A stretch of 64,000 nt of DNA from Candidatus Freyarchaeota archaeon (lineage in GTDB: Archaea; Asgardarchaeota; Jordiarchaeia; Jordiarchaeales; Jordiarchaeaceae): contig JAUQZE010000034.1 of the NCBI GenBank assembly GCA_030587365.1, positions 1 to 64,000 on the forward strand, read 5' to 3'. The translations under genes were made by a program, and so were the position numbers. Below are positions 51,737 to 60,165 of the stretch, one piece after another (positions within the stretch are counted from its first letter, which is position 1; each line of letters begins with the position of its first letter). The notes under the pieces are model-generated. The model was not told where the DNA came from and did no database searches. It saw only the letters and a list, made by a program, of their open reading frames with translations.

Positions 51737-52921
51737 ATGCTAGATTATACTTTTACTGAGAAGCAAGAAAAATTTAGAAAAATAATTAGAGATTTTGCTA
51801 TTAATGAACTAGCACCTAAGGCCTCTTATTTTGACAAGAATGCGGAGTTTCCCTACGAGCAATTGGAAAAGATGATCCAGCTTAGAAAGAAGCTTGGATA
51901 CGGAAAAGAAAATCCACTAGACCTGATTAGTTTGGGAATAGGAGTAGAAGAAGTGGGGAGGGTGGACTTTAACTGCACACTACCCTTTCTTTATGCCTTC
52001 GGAACCTTGAAATATTTCTTTAAGGACGCCTCAGAAGAAGTTAAACAGAAGTATCCGGAATTTTTTTACAGCGGTGAACAAGTCGTAGGACTTTGCATGA
52101 CGGAACCCAAAAGTGGAGGATCCGATATTGGTTCCTTAACTACAACTGCTATACCAGACGGAGACGATTACATAATCAATGGAGTTAAAACATCTATAAC
52201 CAATATTACGGCAGCCGATATGTTTTATGTTTTCGCAAGAACACCTGTAAAAGAGGATCTCTGGGGTATAACAGGGTTTATAATCGACGCGGAATCACCA
52301 GGCTTGTCCATAAGCGTTTATGACGATTTGGGAAATCGAGGAAACCCACGTGGAACCTTAACCCTAAACAATGTCCGGGTTCCTAAGGAAAACATCATCG
52401 GCCAAGTAAACAGAGGCCTCACATCAATCCTAAACTACCTCAACATTAACAAAGCCTTCATCGGACTCATGTGTCTTGGAGCAGCACAACAATCCCTTGA
52501 TGAAACCATCGAGTATGTCAAGAAGCGTGAGGCTTACAATCTTCCTATCGCGATGTTTGAGGGAGTTTCATTCCCAATAGTGGAAGCCGCAACACTCATC
52601 GAAGCCGCTAGACTACTCTGCTACAAGGTGTTATGGCTGGAGGAGAAGGGACTGAGAAACGTTAAGGAGGGGGCCATGGTTAAGTGGTGGGTGCCGAAAC
52701 TATGCTCGGACATAATATGGGATTGCATCGTTCTCCATGGACACATCGGATACAGCACAGAACTCCCCCTAGAGCGGAGATTCAGAGACGTTTCGGGATG
52801 GCAGATAGGAGACGCGACTCCGCAGATCCAGAAACTAATTACGGCACGAGAAATATTCGGAAAGGAGTTCGACCTCACCAGATATACCAGACGCTTAAAA
52901 CGAGAAAATACAAAAACCTAA
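51737..52921 (+). CDS. acyl-CoA dehydrogenase family protein with Glu-to-Asp change at the usual base
   Basis: A FAD enzyme that introduces a double bond next to the thioester. The 394-residue protein has the flavin-contacting VGLCMTEPKSGGSD and the later KTSITNITAADMFYVFAR. The C-terminal segment IGDATPQIQ aligns with the YEGTxxIQ that carries the catalytic base in medium-chain enzymes, so the Glu is Asp here. This could reflect an unusual (for example branched or cyclic) substrate, or a base located elsewhere. ATG at 51737 is taken; a GTG three codons earlier is possible. Same strand as the ligase. Confidence 0.88.
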   Translation: MLDYTFTEKQEKFRKIIRDFAINELAPKASYFDKNAEFPYEQLEKMIQLRKKLGYGKENPLDLISLGIGVEEVGRVDFNCTLPFLYAFGTLKYFFKDASEEVKQKYPEFFYSGEQVVGLCMTEPKSGGSDIGSLTTTAIPDGDDYIINGVKTSITNITAADMFYVFARTPVKEDLWGITGFIIDAESPGLSISVYDDLGNRGNPRGTLTLNNVRVPKENIIGQVNRGLTSILNYLNINKAFIGLMCLGAAQQSLDETIEYVKKREAYNLPIAMFEGVSFPIVEAATLIEAARLLCYKVLWLEEKGLRNVKEGAMVKWWVPKLCSDIIWDCIVLHGHIGYSTELPLERRFRDVSGWQIGDATPQIQKLITAREIFGKEFDLTRYTRRLKRENTKT

Positions 52922-53109
52922 AAAATATACTATTTGAATAAACATTTAACGAACAGTACTACTTCAAATCAAACGACAAATTGAACCCCATAAGAAGCCA
53001 TCTCATACTACTAATTCTATTTCTATTCTCAAAGAACACACCATATGCGAAAGTATTTATGAGATTTGCCACCAAATAAGAAGTAATACTTGTGAAAGGA
53101 AGGTAGAAT

Positions 53110-54156
53110 ATGATTAAAACCAAACTCACGGAAATGCTCGAAATAAAATATCCCATAATACAAGCGGGTATGGGGCCCCACAATACCACAAATCTTGCAG
53201 CAGCCGTAGCGAATGCGGGTGGACTGGGACTTATTAGTGGCATCGGAATGGGATACATTGGCTTAACTGAAAAGCCGCTGTTTGGATTCACAGAGAAGAC
53301 CCCTAAGAAGCAGATGCTTCGCTCAATAGAAACTGTGAAAAACTTGACCAAGAAATCTGGAGGAGTCTTTGGGATCAACGTGCCCGTGGCCATGGAGTTC
53401 CAGTCAGTTTCCAAAGAATTAATAGAAGCGGGTCTAGAAGCTATCGAAACCGATAAAGATGTCGCAAAAAGGATGAGAGTCATAGTAACCTCCGCGGGAA
53501 CCCCTGAACCCTTCGTTGAAAGTATAAAGGAAGCAGGGGCGTACCACTTCCATGTATGTCCATCACCCTATCACGCAAAAAAAGTAGAAGCTTACGGAAC
53601 AGATGTAGTTATAGCAAGCGGTCACGAGGGAGGAGGTCATGTTGCCCACGAACCTGTGCATAGTATTGTTTTGCTTCCGGAAGTGGTAAAAGCGGTTAAA
53701 ATTCCGGTTGTTGCTGCGGGAGGTTTTTCGGATGGGGCGACGCTAGCGGCTGCTCTGGCTCTGGGTGCTGTGGGTGTGCAGATGGGTACTCGTTTTATTG
53801 CCACTAAAGAGAGCGATTTTCACCAGCCTTACAAGGACTTTGTTGTTAACACTAAAGATGTTAGAGACACCATTTTGGCTAAGGGACTTTTTGGAAAAAT
53901 AAGATATATGAAAAATCCGGCTGCACAGAGGCTTTTTCAGGCGGAGCGGGAAGGTGCCTCAGAGGAAGAACTCTTTAAACTGGAGATGGCGGGTTTTGAG
54001 GCAATCGATAGGGGAGATATTGTGAATTCGGGCATGGCTGGGGGTGAAGTGGCGGGTAGGATTTCAGATATTCCAACTGTAAAAGAACTTATGGAAAGAA
54101 TTGTGAAGGAAGCGGAAGATATTATTCGGAACAAGTTACCAAAATTGGTTGTCTAA
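53110..54156 (+). CDS. FMN oxidoreductase of the nitronate monooxygenase / FabK / IpdC family
   Basis: A TIM-barrel FMN protein of 348 residues. It starts IKYPIIQAGMGPHNTTNLAAAVANAGGLGLI, carries ASGHEGGGHVAH with the family His, and ends the barrel with VVAAGGFSDGATLAAALALGAVGVQMGTRFIAT. Family members include nitronate monooxygenase, the enoyl-ACP reductase FabK and the CoA-ester oxidoreductase IpdC of steroid-ring degradation. The surroundings (ligase, acyl-CoA dehydrogenase, CoA-transferase-fold protein) favour a CoA-ester substrate over nitronates. ATG behind GGAAGG. Confidence 0.88.
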   Translation: MIKTKLTEMLEIKYPIIQAGMGPHNTTNLAAAVANAGGLGLISGIGMGYIGLTEKPLFGFTEKTPKKQMLRSIETVKNLTKKSGGVFGINVPVAMEFQSVSKELIEAGLEAIETDKDVAKRMRVIVTSAGTPEPFVESIKEAGAYHFHVCPSPYHAKKVEAYGTDVVIASGHEGGGHVAHEPVHSIVLLPEVVKAVKIPVVAAGGFSDGATLAAALALGAVGVQMGTRFIATKESDFHQPYKDFVVNTKDVRDTILAKGLFGKIRYMKNPAAQRLFQAEREGASEEELFKLEMAGFEAIDRGDIVNSGMAGGEVAGRISDIPTVKELMERIVKEAEDIIRNKLPKLVV

Positions 54157-54197
54157 CCACTTTTTCCTTATTTTTTGTTGGTCCGTGACCTTTGTTT

Positions 54198-55049
54198 TCA
54201 CTTTATGCTCAGTATTTTGCGTGTCTCTTTTGGTGTTGCTATTTCTCTCCCAATGTCATCGGCTATTCTCGCTACCTTCTCTACGAACTGGGCATTGCTT
54301 TTCGCTAGTTCACCTTTTGAAATGTAAACACTGTCCTCCATGCCTATCCTCACGTGGCCGCCTAAAACTATAGTGACCGCTGCTATCGGAAAAGCGTATC
54401 TCCCCATTCCTGCTGCCTGCCAAGTGGAGTTTGGCGGAATACTCTCCACTAGGTGTAGTAGGTTTTTGGGTGTGGGTAGTATGCATTGGCCGGGGATTCC
54501 CATAACAAAGTTGAAGTGTAGGGGTTCTTTTAGTGCGCCGATTTCTTTCAGGAGCATTACGTTGTTTATGAAGCCGGTGTCGTAGATTTCGAGTTCGGGT
54601 TTGGTTCCGTTTTCAAGTATGGTTCGGGATATGTACTCTAATTCCGAGTAGTTTTGCTTTAGGACGAAGTCTCTTACCCATTTTCTTTCTTTGAAATCGT
54701 ATCTTCCGGTTACCCCGGCACCAACGCTGAATGAGGCCATTTCGGGCTTGAAGGTGGGTATTAGTTCGAGTCTTTTCTCTAGGGGTATTGTTGCTGCTCC
54801 ACCAGTGGAAACGCAGATAACAGCGTCACATTTCTCTCTTATTCCCTCGATTATTTTTCCGAAAATGTTGACATCGGTGGTAGGCCTGTTTTGTTCATCC
54901 CTCGCGTGAACATGTATAATTGAAGCTCCCGCTTCCCAGCTTTCGTATGCCTGCTTGATAATCTCGTCTGGTTTCTCGGGTAGGTTGGGATTGTCGGCTT
55001 TAGTGTGAAAATTTCCAGTCAACGCAACACAGATTATTAGCTTCTCCAT
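54198..55049 (-). CDS. beta-keto acid cleavage enzyme (BKACE, DUF849)
   Basis: Zn enzymes of this family condense a beta-keto acid with acetyl-CoA and release acetoacetate and a new acyl-CoA; the lysine-fermentation enzyme Kce is the prototype. The 284-residue protein has CVALTGNFHTKADNPNLP near the start, the zinc pair HVH in ASIIHVHARDEQNRPT, and GGHVRIGMEDSVYIS with the Glu ligand. ATG at 55049 is preferred to the GTG-like opening at 55061. It is the last gene of the minus-strand operon and converges with the FMN enzyme gene. No kamA or kdd is nearby, so lysine fermentation is not supported. Confidence 0.92.
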   Translation of the reverse strand: MEKLIICVALTGNFHTKADNPNLPEKPDEIIKQAYESWEAGASIIHVHARDEQNRPTTDVNIFGKIIEGIREKCDAVICVSTGGAATIPLEKRLELIPTFKPEMASFSVGAGVTGRYDFKERKWVRDFVLKQNYSELEYISRTILENGTKPELEIYDTGFINNVMLLKEIGALKEPLHFNFVMGIPGQCILPTPKNLLHLVESIPPNSTWQAAGMGRYAFPIAAVTIVLGGHVRIGMEDSVYISKGELAKSNAQFVEKVARIADDIGREIATPKETRKILSIK

Positions 55050-55077
55050 AAAACAAACCACCCAGTTATTCTGGGGA

Positions 55078-55869
55078 TTATTTCCCTTTGAAGTCTGGTT
55101 TGCGTTTCTCTATAAACGCTCTTATTCCCTCTTTAGCATCTTCGCTCTGCCGTAGGGGCTCTGCCAGGTACTGTTCTAAGAGAAGCCCCTCTCTTAGAGG
55201 CATTTCTAACCCTCTTAGAACTGCCTTTTTAATTGCTCTAACCGCTAACGGGCCCATCTCGCAAATTTTTTGAGCGGTTTCCATGGCGGTGGGCATTAGT
55301 TCTGGCAGAGGTACAACTTTGTTTACTAGACCTATCTGTAGGGCTTCCTGAGCATCTAGTGTCTTTGCCATTAGCATCATTTCAAGGGCTTTGGCTAAGG
55401 GTATCAGTCGGGGTAACCTTTGTGTTCCCCCGGCTCCAGGCATTATTCCTAAGCGTGCCTCCGTTAGACCGAAAACTGCGTTTTCGGAGGCTATTCTAAT
55501 ATCACAGGAGAGTGCTATCTCCATTCCTCCGGCTAGACAGTGTCCGTTTATCGCCGCAATTATGGGTTTCCATATCTCCAAGTTCCTGGTGATTCCTCCT
55601 AGTCCCAGTTCTTTTTCCGCCATTTCCAAACGTTCTGCTGAGCTTAGTTTGGAATAAAACTCTCCGATTTTTCGGATATCCGCCCCCGCGGAAAAGGCTT
55701 TGTCTCCTGCGCCCGTTATAACGGCGACCCAAATATTCGGATCGTCTCTGAAATCTATCCAGGCTTTGTTTAGTGCTCCTATGGCTTCAGGGTCTAGGGC
55801 GTTTCGAACCTCAGGGCGGTTTATAGTGATTATTGCTATTCTACCCTTTTTTTCGTAAATTATACTCAT
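55078..55869 (-). CDS. enoyl-CoA hydratase/isomerase family protein (both Glu kept)
   Basis: A 263-residue crotonase. The oxyanion-hole loop is AFSAGADIRKIGE and the second is INGHCLAGGMEIALSCDI. Both catalytic glutamates are present: in LTEARLGIMPGAGGTQRL and in ALEMMLMAKTLDAQEA. It should therefore be a true hydratase of 2-enoyl-CoA. Strong GGAGG site before the ATG. It lies between the DUF35 genes and BKACE in the operon. Confidence 0.92.
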   Translation of the reverse strand: MSIIYEKKGRIAIITINRPEVRNALDPEAIGALNKAWIDFRDDPNIWVAVITGAGDKAFSAGADIRKIGEFYSKLSSAERLEMAEKELGLGGITRNLEIWKPIIAAINGHCLAGGMEIALSCDIRIASENAVFGLTEARLGIMPGAGGTQRLPRLIPLAKALEMMLMAKTLDAQEALQIGLVNKVVPLPELMPTAMETAQKICEMGPLAVRAIKKAVLRGLEMPLREGLLLEQYLAEPLRQSEDAKEGIRAFIEKRKPDFKGK

Positions 55870-55889
55870 CCTAATTACCTCCTACAGTT

Positions 55890-56336
55890 TTAGAGCGGTT
55901 TAAAGTGGTCTATATCTAGAATGCTTCCCTCCCGCTTATCTTTGAAAACAGCTTGAACGCGCATACCCGGATTAATTTTATTCAGATCCACCTCTCCAAG
56001 AATGTGAACAATGTTGGTATCCGCTCCATCGAGTTTGATGACGCCGTAAGCGAATGGTGGTTTCTTAGGGAGATTGGGGCTCGCCTTATGCATAATTGTG
56101 TAAGCAACTAGGGTACCCTTGTCCCCAACATCTACCCATTCGTCGACCTCCGCAAGGCATTCTCCACAGTACCTGCGTGGGGGAACAAGAACACGAACAC
56201 ACTTAGGACACTTAGTTCCCATTATTCTTTTATTATCTCTCAGCTCGATGAAAAACCTACTAGCAGTAAGACCTACACTGTAGCTGAAAGGCAGCAAAAT
56301 CCTTGTGGATAGTGTAACAGCCTCTTCTTCTTTCAT
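55890..56336 (-). CDS. DUF35 OB-fold/zinc-ribbon acyl-CoA-associated protein 1
   Basis: About 148 residues: a rubredoxin-like zinc ribbon (CPKCVRVLVPPRRYCGEC) followed by an OB fold (GTLVAYTIMHKA, PPFAYGVIKLDGAD). DUF35 proteins form complexes with thiolase-fold enzymes and help channel CoA esters. The ATG at 56336 follows GGAG; the upstream gene's stop overlaps an earlier GTG at 56348. It pairs with the second DUF35 gene and with the thiolase-fold genes upstream. Confidence 0.88.
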   Translation of the reverse strand: MKEEEAVTLSTRILLPFSYSVGLTASRFFIELRDNKRIMGTKCPKCVRVLVPPRRYCGECLAEVDEWVDVGDKGTLVAYTIMHKASPNLPKKPPFAYGVIKLDGADTNIVHILGEVDLNKINPGMRVQAVFKDKREGSILDIDHFKPL

Positions 56337-56344
56337 GATGAATC

Positions 56345-56830
56345 TCACTCCTCAATAGTTCTAAAGAATAGGATGTCGGTAATGTTTCCTTCTAACTCTT
56401 CCCTCCACACAGCTTGAACTCTCATGCCTATTCTCATTTTACTCAAATCGTTTTCTTCCAAGAAGTAATTGATTGTTGTATCCGCGCCGTCCAGCTGGAT
56501 GAGTGCCATTCCGTAGGGAACTGGTCTCGGCTTTCCTGTTCTGGGATCGATAAATGGTTGGTAAACTACAGTGTACGCTTGAACGGTGCCCTTATCGCTT
56601 ATCTCGGTCCATTCGTCTATCTTTTTATAGCATTTGCTGCAGATAAGTCTTGGAGGAAGATAAACTCGACCACAATTCGAACATTTAACTCCTAAAATCT
56701 TTTTCTTTTCTTTCCATGCCTTGTAAAAATTGGTGAAATAGCTACCTCCCGACCATCGGTATTCGAGATCCATATTTATAGAAGTCCTGAGAAGTCCCTG
56801 TTCTTCTTTTTTCTTTTCACTGTCGGACAT
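56345..56830 (-). CDS. DUF35 OB-fold/zinc-ribbon acyl-CoA-associated protein 2
   Basis: A 161-residue paralogue of the next gene, with zinc ribbon CSNCGRVYLPPRLICSKC and OB-fold segments GTVQAYTVVYQPFIDP and PVPYGMALIQLDGADTTIN. An N-terminal extension of about 30 residues has a tandem of Arg/Trp-rich residues. It starts 16 bases after the first thiolase-fold gene. The one-to-one number of DUF35 and thiolase-fold genes suggests two separate pairs. Confidence 0.88.
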   Translation of the reverse strand: MSDSEKKKEEQGLLRTSINMDLEYRWSGGSYFTNFYKAWKEKKKILGVKCSNCGRVYLPPRLICSKCYKKIDEWTEISDKGTVQAYTVVYQPFIDPRTGKPRPVPYGMALIQLDGADTTINYFLEENDLSKMRIGMRVQAVWREELEGNITDILFFRTIEE

Positions 56831-56846
56831 TACACTTAACCCCTTT

Positions 56847-58004
56847 TTACAAGTGGCTTGATAAAACCATCATATCACACCAAGTATAAACTCCATATCC
56901 GTGGACTAGAACTGTTTCAACTTCAGGGATCTGTCTCTTATCACCCTTCCCATGAATCTGTAATGCTCCTTCTGCAGCTCTGATAACGCCTGAAGCGCCT
57001 ACAGGGTTGGTGGAGAGAACGCCGCCGGAGGGGTTCACAGGAAGTTCACCGTCCATTGATGTGACACCCTCGTCGATGAGTTTACCAGCTTCCCCTTCTT
57101 TGCAGAATCCCATAGCTTCATACCACGCCAACTCGGCGTAAGAAACAGGTTCGTAAATCTCTGCTACATCAAATTGTTTCAAGGGATTTGTTATACCTAA
57201 CTTCTTATAGATTATTTTAGAACATTCACGAATTGTTCTTATGGTGGCCAGCCTGTTTATGTGATCACCTAAATAGGGGGTGTCGTGTCGGGTGACAGCG
57301 GCCTTAACCCAGGCAGGGTTTTCACAAAGCTCCTTGGCTTTCTTCTCGGAAGCATAAATAATAGCACATGCGCCATCTGATTGCGGGCATATATCAAACA
57401 GGTGAATAGGATACGCAATATACCGAGAGTTCAAAACCTTATCCACACTTATATCGGGGATTTGAAGATGTGCATAAGGATTGTTTAACGCGTTTTTTCT
57501 TGCCTTCACAGCAACCTCTGCTGCTTGCTCCTGCGTAACGCCTCTAGATGCCATATACTCGGTTATGGATAGCGCGAAATTCCCAGCCGCAGCCGAAGCG
57601 ACTGGTCTATCCCAAAAGGGATCAGCAAGAGCCATACCAGCAAAAGTATGACCGTCAGAGTGTTTTTCGAACCCAACCACCATAACAAGATCGAAGAGAC
57701 CCGAGGCCGCGGTGTAGTATCCGGCTATGGCAGCGGAAGAACCTGATGTCCCTCCCGTAGCAATCTTCAACTGGTGTTTCAAGTACGCACCAGCACCCTC
57801 TGCAACCCACATATCTGGAAGTGCTCTGCCCTCGAATAATTCCATATTATCCGTTATCACTGCTTCTATATCCCTCATTTCTAATTGGGCGTCATCTAGA
57901 GCTCTACTCGCCGCTTCGAACACCATTTCAGCCTCATTAGCATCATTTCTTTTGCTCATATGCTTGGTTTGCCCGGTTCCAATAATTGCAGCATTTCTCT
58001 TCAT
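56847..58004 (-). CDS. thiolase-fold protein lacking the catalytic cysteine (SCP2-thiolase/Ltp2-like) A
   Basis: A thiolase-superfamily protein of 385 residues. At the usual nucleophile position the sequence is IATGGTSGSSAA, with Gly instead of Cys. The C-terminal GHPxGASG motif is TNPVGASG, so its His is Asn, and NEAF is replaced by YEPVSYAELAWYE. Without these residues it cannot do standard Claisen thiolysis. Ltp2-type aldolases of sterol side-chain degradation share these losses and use tyrosines, in complex with a DUF35 domain. ATG at 58004 has AGGAGGTG upstream. Confidence 0.87.
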   Translation of the reverse strand: MKRNAAIIGTGQTKHMSKRNDANEAEMVFEAASRALDDAQLEMRDIEAVITDNMELFEGRALPDMWVAEGAGAYLKHQLKIATGGTSGSSAAIAGYYTAASGLFDLVMVVGFEKHSDGHTFAGMALADPFWDRPVASAAAGNFALSITEYMASRGVTQEQAAEVAVKARKNALNNPYAHLQIPDISVDKVLNSRYIAYPIHLFDICPQSDGACAIIYASEKKAKELCENPAWVKAAVTRHDTPYLGDHINRLATIRTIRECSKIIYKKLGITNPLKQFDVAEIYEPVSYAELAWYEAMGFCKEGEAGKLIDEGVTSMDGELPVNPSGGVLSTNPVGASGVIRAAEGALQIHGKGDKRQIPEVETVLVHGYGVYTWCDMMVLSSHL

Positions 58005-58022
58005 GAGCTTACACCTCCTCAC

Positions 58023-59180
58023 TCATCTTCCAACAATAATGACGCAATGCATTTGCCCACTAGGACCTGTAGTTCCGTGTGCTAAGGCGGTTTCTACTCC
58101 GGATACCTGTCGATCACCGGCTTCGCCCCAGCATTGCTCCACGGCCTCAACGAGTCTTGTTAACCCGGCTACGATGTAGGGATTCCCTGCTAGCATCCCT
58201 CCCGAGGGATTAACAGGTAACTCTCCGTCCATCTCAGTCACGCCATTGTCGATGAGCTTTCCTCCGCCTCCTCTTTCACAGAAACCAAGACCCTCAGACC
58301 ATAAAAGCTCTTGATAAGAAAAGGGTTCAGAAATTTCTGCGACGTCTATTTCTTTAACGGGATCATCAATACCTGCTAGTTCATAGGCCTTCTTAGTGGC
58401 TATGGTTAAGGCTGAACATTCTGTAAGGTCTCGGTCACCAAGATAATGAGAATCATAGCAGTTACCTAAACCCTTAATCCAAATTGGTTCCCTGCCTTTA
58501 TCCCTCGCTATTTCCTTGGCCCTTTTCTCCGACGCCAATATCAGAGCGCACGCCCCATCTGAGATTGGAGCGGCGTCCAGAGACTTAATCGGATAGGACA
58601 GCATATCGGAGTTGAGAACATCATCCACGCTTATATTCATTGGCTGATACGCGTATGGATTATTAAACGCGTTTTTGTGATTTTTAACTGATACCTTTGC
58701 AAACTGCTCCTCAGACAAGCCGTATTTACTCATGTACCAACTAGCCTGTAAACCAGCGGATGAAAGATAATCTAAACCTAACTTCTGCTGGTAAACGGGA
58801 TCGAAAACCCAGTTGGTGATGTCATAATGAGCTCCCATAGAACCCTTACAATGGGCCAGAACTAGAACCACATCAAAATTTCCTGATAGGATATTTAGAG
58901 TAGCATGAAAAGCCGCCAAAATACCATCATCAGCTACTCTGGTTTCGGACCCCATAACAGCGCCAACCACCTCGGTAAGGAACGCACCTGAAGCTGTTGC
59001 TCCATCCCATAGATCCACAGAAGAGCTTACAACATTTTCAATATCATGAATGCTTAGGCCCGCGTCATCCAAAACCCGGGTAACCACATCATATGCGATT
59101 TCGGGAATGGTTTGATTAAGTTTCAAACCGTACTTTGACTGCGCTAAACCTACAACACCCACCTTTTCAGATAGCCCCAT
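58023..59180 (-). CDS. thiolase-fold protein lacking the catalytic cysteine (SCP2-thiolase/Ltp2-like) B
   Basis: A 385-residue paralogue of the next gene. The nucleophile region reads TRVADDGILAAFHATL, again without Cys. The C-terminal motif is LAGNPYIVAG where thiolases have a His in GHPxGxxG, and the NEAF equivalent is SEPFSYQELLWSEGLG. PVNPSGGMLAG confirms the superfamily. The two copies differ enough for separate substrates or for a heterodimer. It precedes copy A by 18 bases. Confidence 0.87.
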   Translation of the reverse strand: MGLSEKVGVVGLAQSKYGLKLNQTIPEIAYDVVTRVLDDAGLSIHDIENVVSSSVDLWDGATASGAFLTEVVGAVMGSETRVADDGILAAFHATLNILSGNFDVVLVLAHCKGSMGAHYDITNWVFDPVYQQKLGLDYLSSAGLQASWYMSKYGLSEEQFAKVSVKNHKNAFNNPYAYQPMNISVDDVLNSDMLSYPIKSLDAAPISDGACALILASEKRAKEIARDKGREPIWIKGLGNCYDSHYLGDRDLTECSALTIATKKAYELAGIDDPVKEIDVAEISEPFSYQELLWSEGLGFCERGGGGKLIDNGVTEMDGELPVNPSGGMLAGNPYIVAGLTRLVEAVEQCWGEAGDRQVSGVETALAHGTTGPSGQMHCVIIVGR

Positions 59181-59224
59181 TTTGCTGCACCTACAGTTAT
59201 TGATTAGTGGTATTGGAAAAAATC

Positions 59225-60025
59225 TTACTTATCCTCAAATTTTGCTTTTCTCTTTTCTAAAAATGCAGCCATTCCTTCCCTTGTGTCTAAGGTTGTGAAA
59301 TTTATAAGGACGGTGTTTATGGAATAGTCGATTGCGGTGTCCAGATCGGTGGTCATCCACTTATGAATGATGTCTTTCTGGGTGGCGAAAACGGTGTTAC
59401 TGTATCTTGAGAGTATGTCAACCCATCTCTGAACCTCTTTGTCGAGCTCTTCTGGCGGAACCACCGAGTTGACTAACCCACGTCGCTCCGCCTTCTCAGC
59501 ATCCCAAGACTTTCCAGTAAGAGCAAGTTCTCTGGCTCCCATTACTCCAATCGCTTGAACTAGAATAGCAGCTTCAACGATAGCGGGAATTCCTACCTTA
59601 ATGTTCGGGAGACCGAACCTAGAACGGTTGGTGGCTATTATAAAGTCACATGAAATTGCCAGTTCTAGTCCTGCTCCTAAACAGTGACCATCAACGGCGC
59701 ATATGATCGGCTTTTCACACGTTCTACAAGCAAGAAAGGTTTTGTGTAGTTGTTTTGGAATCTCCCTCTGCTTCCAAACAGACTCAGGTAAGCTAACAAA
59801 ATCTATATCCGTCCCGGCGCTGAAAGCCTTTTCAGTTGCAGATTTAATTACTACAATCTTTATTTCGTTGTCGTTTTGAAACTCTTTCAAAGTATCTTCT
59901 ATTTCGATTAGTAGTTCCATGTTTATGGCGTTCAGTTTTTCGGGGCGATTCAAGATTATTCTACCGACTGGGGGCTCTTTCTGTGTGATAATTGTTTTGA
60001 GTTTTTTCTCTTCTTTAACTACCAA
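59225..60025 (-). CDS. crotonase-family protein with one catalytic Glu replaced
   Basis: A 266-residue crotonase fold. Oxyanion-hole loops are AFSAGTDIDFV and VDGHCLGAGLELAISCDF. At the first catalytic Glu position the sequence is LPNIKVGIPAIVEAA (Asn), while the second, in ARELALTG, is Glu. Standard hydration is therefore doubtful; isomerase, hydrolase or ring-opening activity is possible, as in other one-Glu crotonases. TTG at 60025 is nine bases after AAGGAGG and is preferred to the frame to 60049. Confidence 0.85.
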   Translation of the reverse strand: MVVKEEKKLKTIITQKEPPVGRIILNRPEKLNAINMELLIEIEDTLKEFQNDNEIKIVVIKSATEKAFSAGTDIDFVSLPESVWKQREIPKQLHKTFLACRTCEKPIICAVDGHCLGAGLELAISCDFIIATNRSRFGLPNIKVGIPAIVEAAILVQAIGVMGARELALTGKSWDAEKAERRGLVNSVVPPEELDKEVQRWVDILSRYSNTVFATQKDIIHKWMTTDLDTAIDYSINTVLINFTTLDTREGMAAFLEKRKAKFEDK

Positions 60026-60165
60026 CGGTCCACGCCTCCTTAGAATCAATTTTTCATAAACTATGCGATTAGTTTAATCCTTATTGTTATGAAAGCATAT
60101 TATTCTATCCAGAGATGAGGTGTGGTATAGTCAGACTTTTAACTTAATAATCTTTTTATAAAGTT

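Noticed and set aside
54198..55049. Lysine fermentation role for the BKACE gene
   Set aside because: None of the other lysine-fermentation genes (aminomutases, 3,5-diaminohexanoate dehydrogenase, ammonia lyase) is adjacent, so the general BKACE reaction is the safer call.
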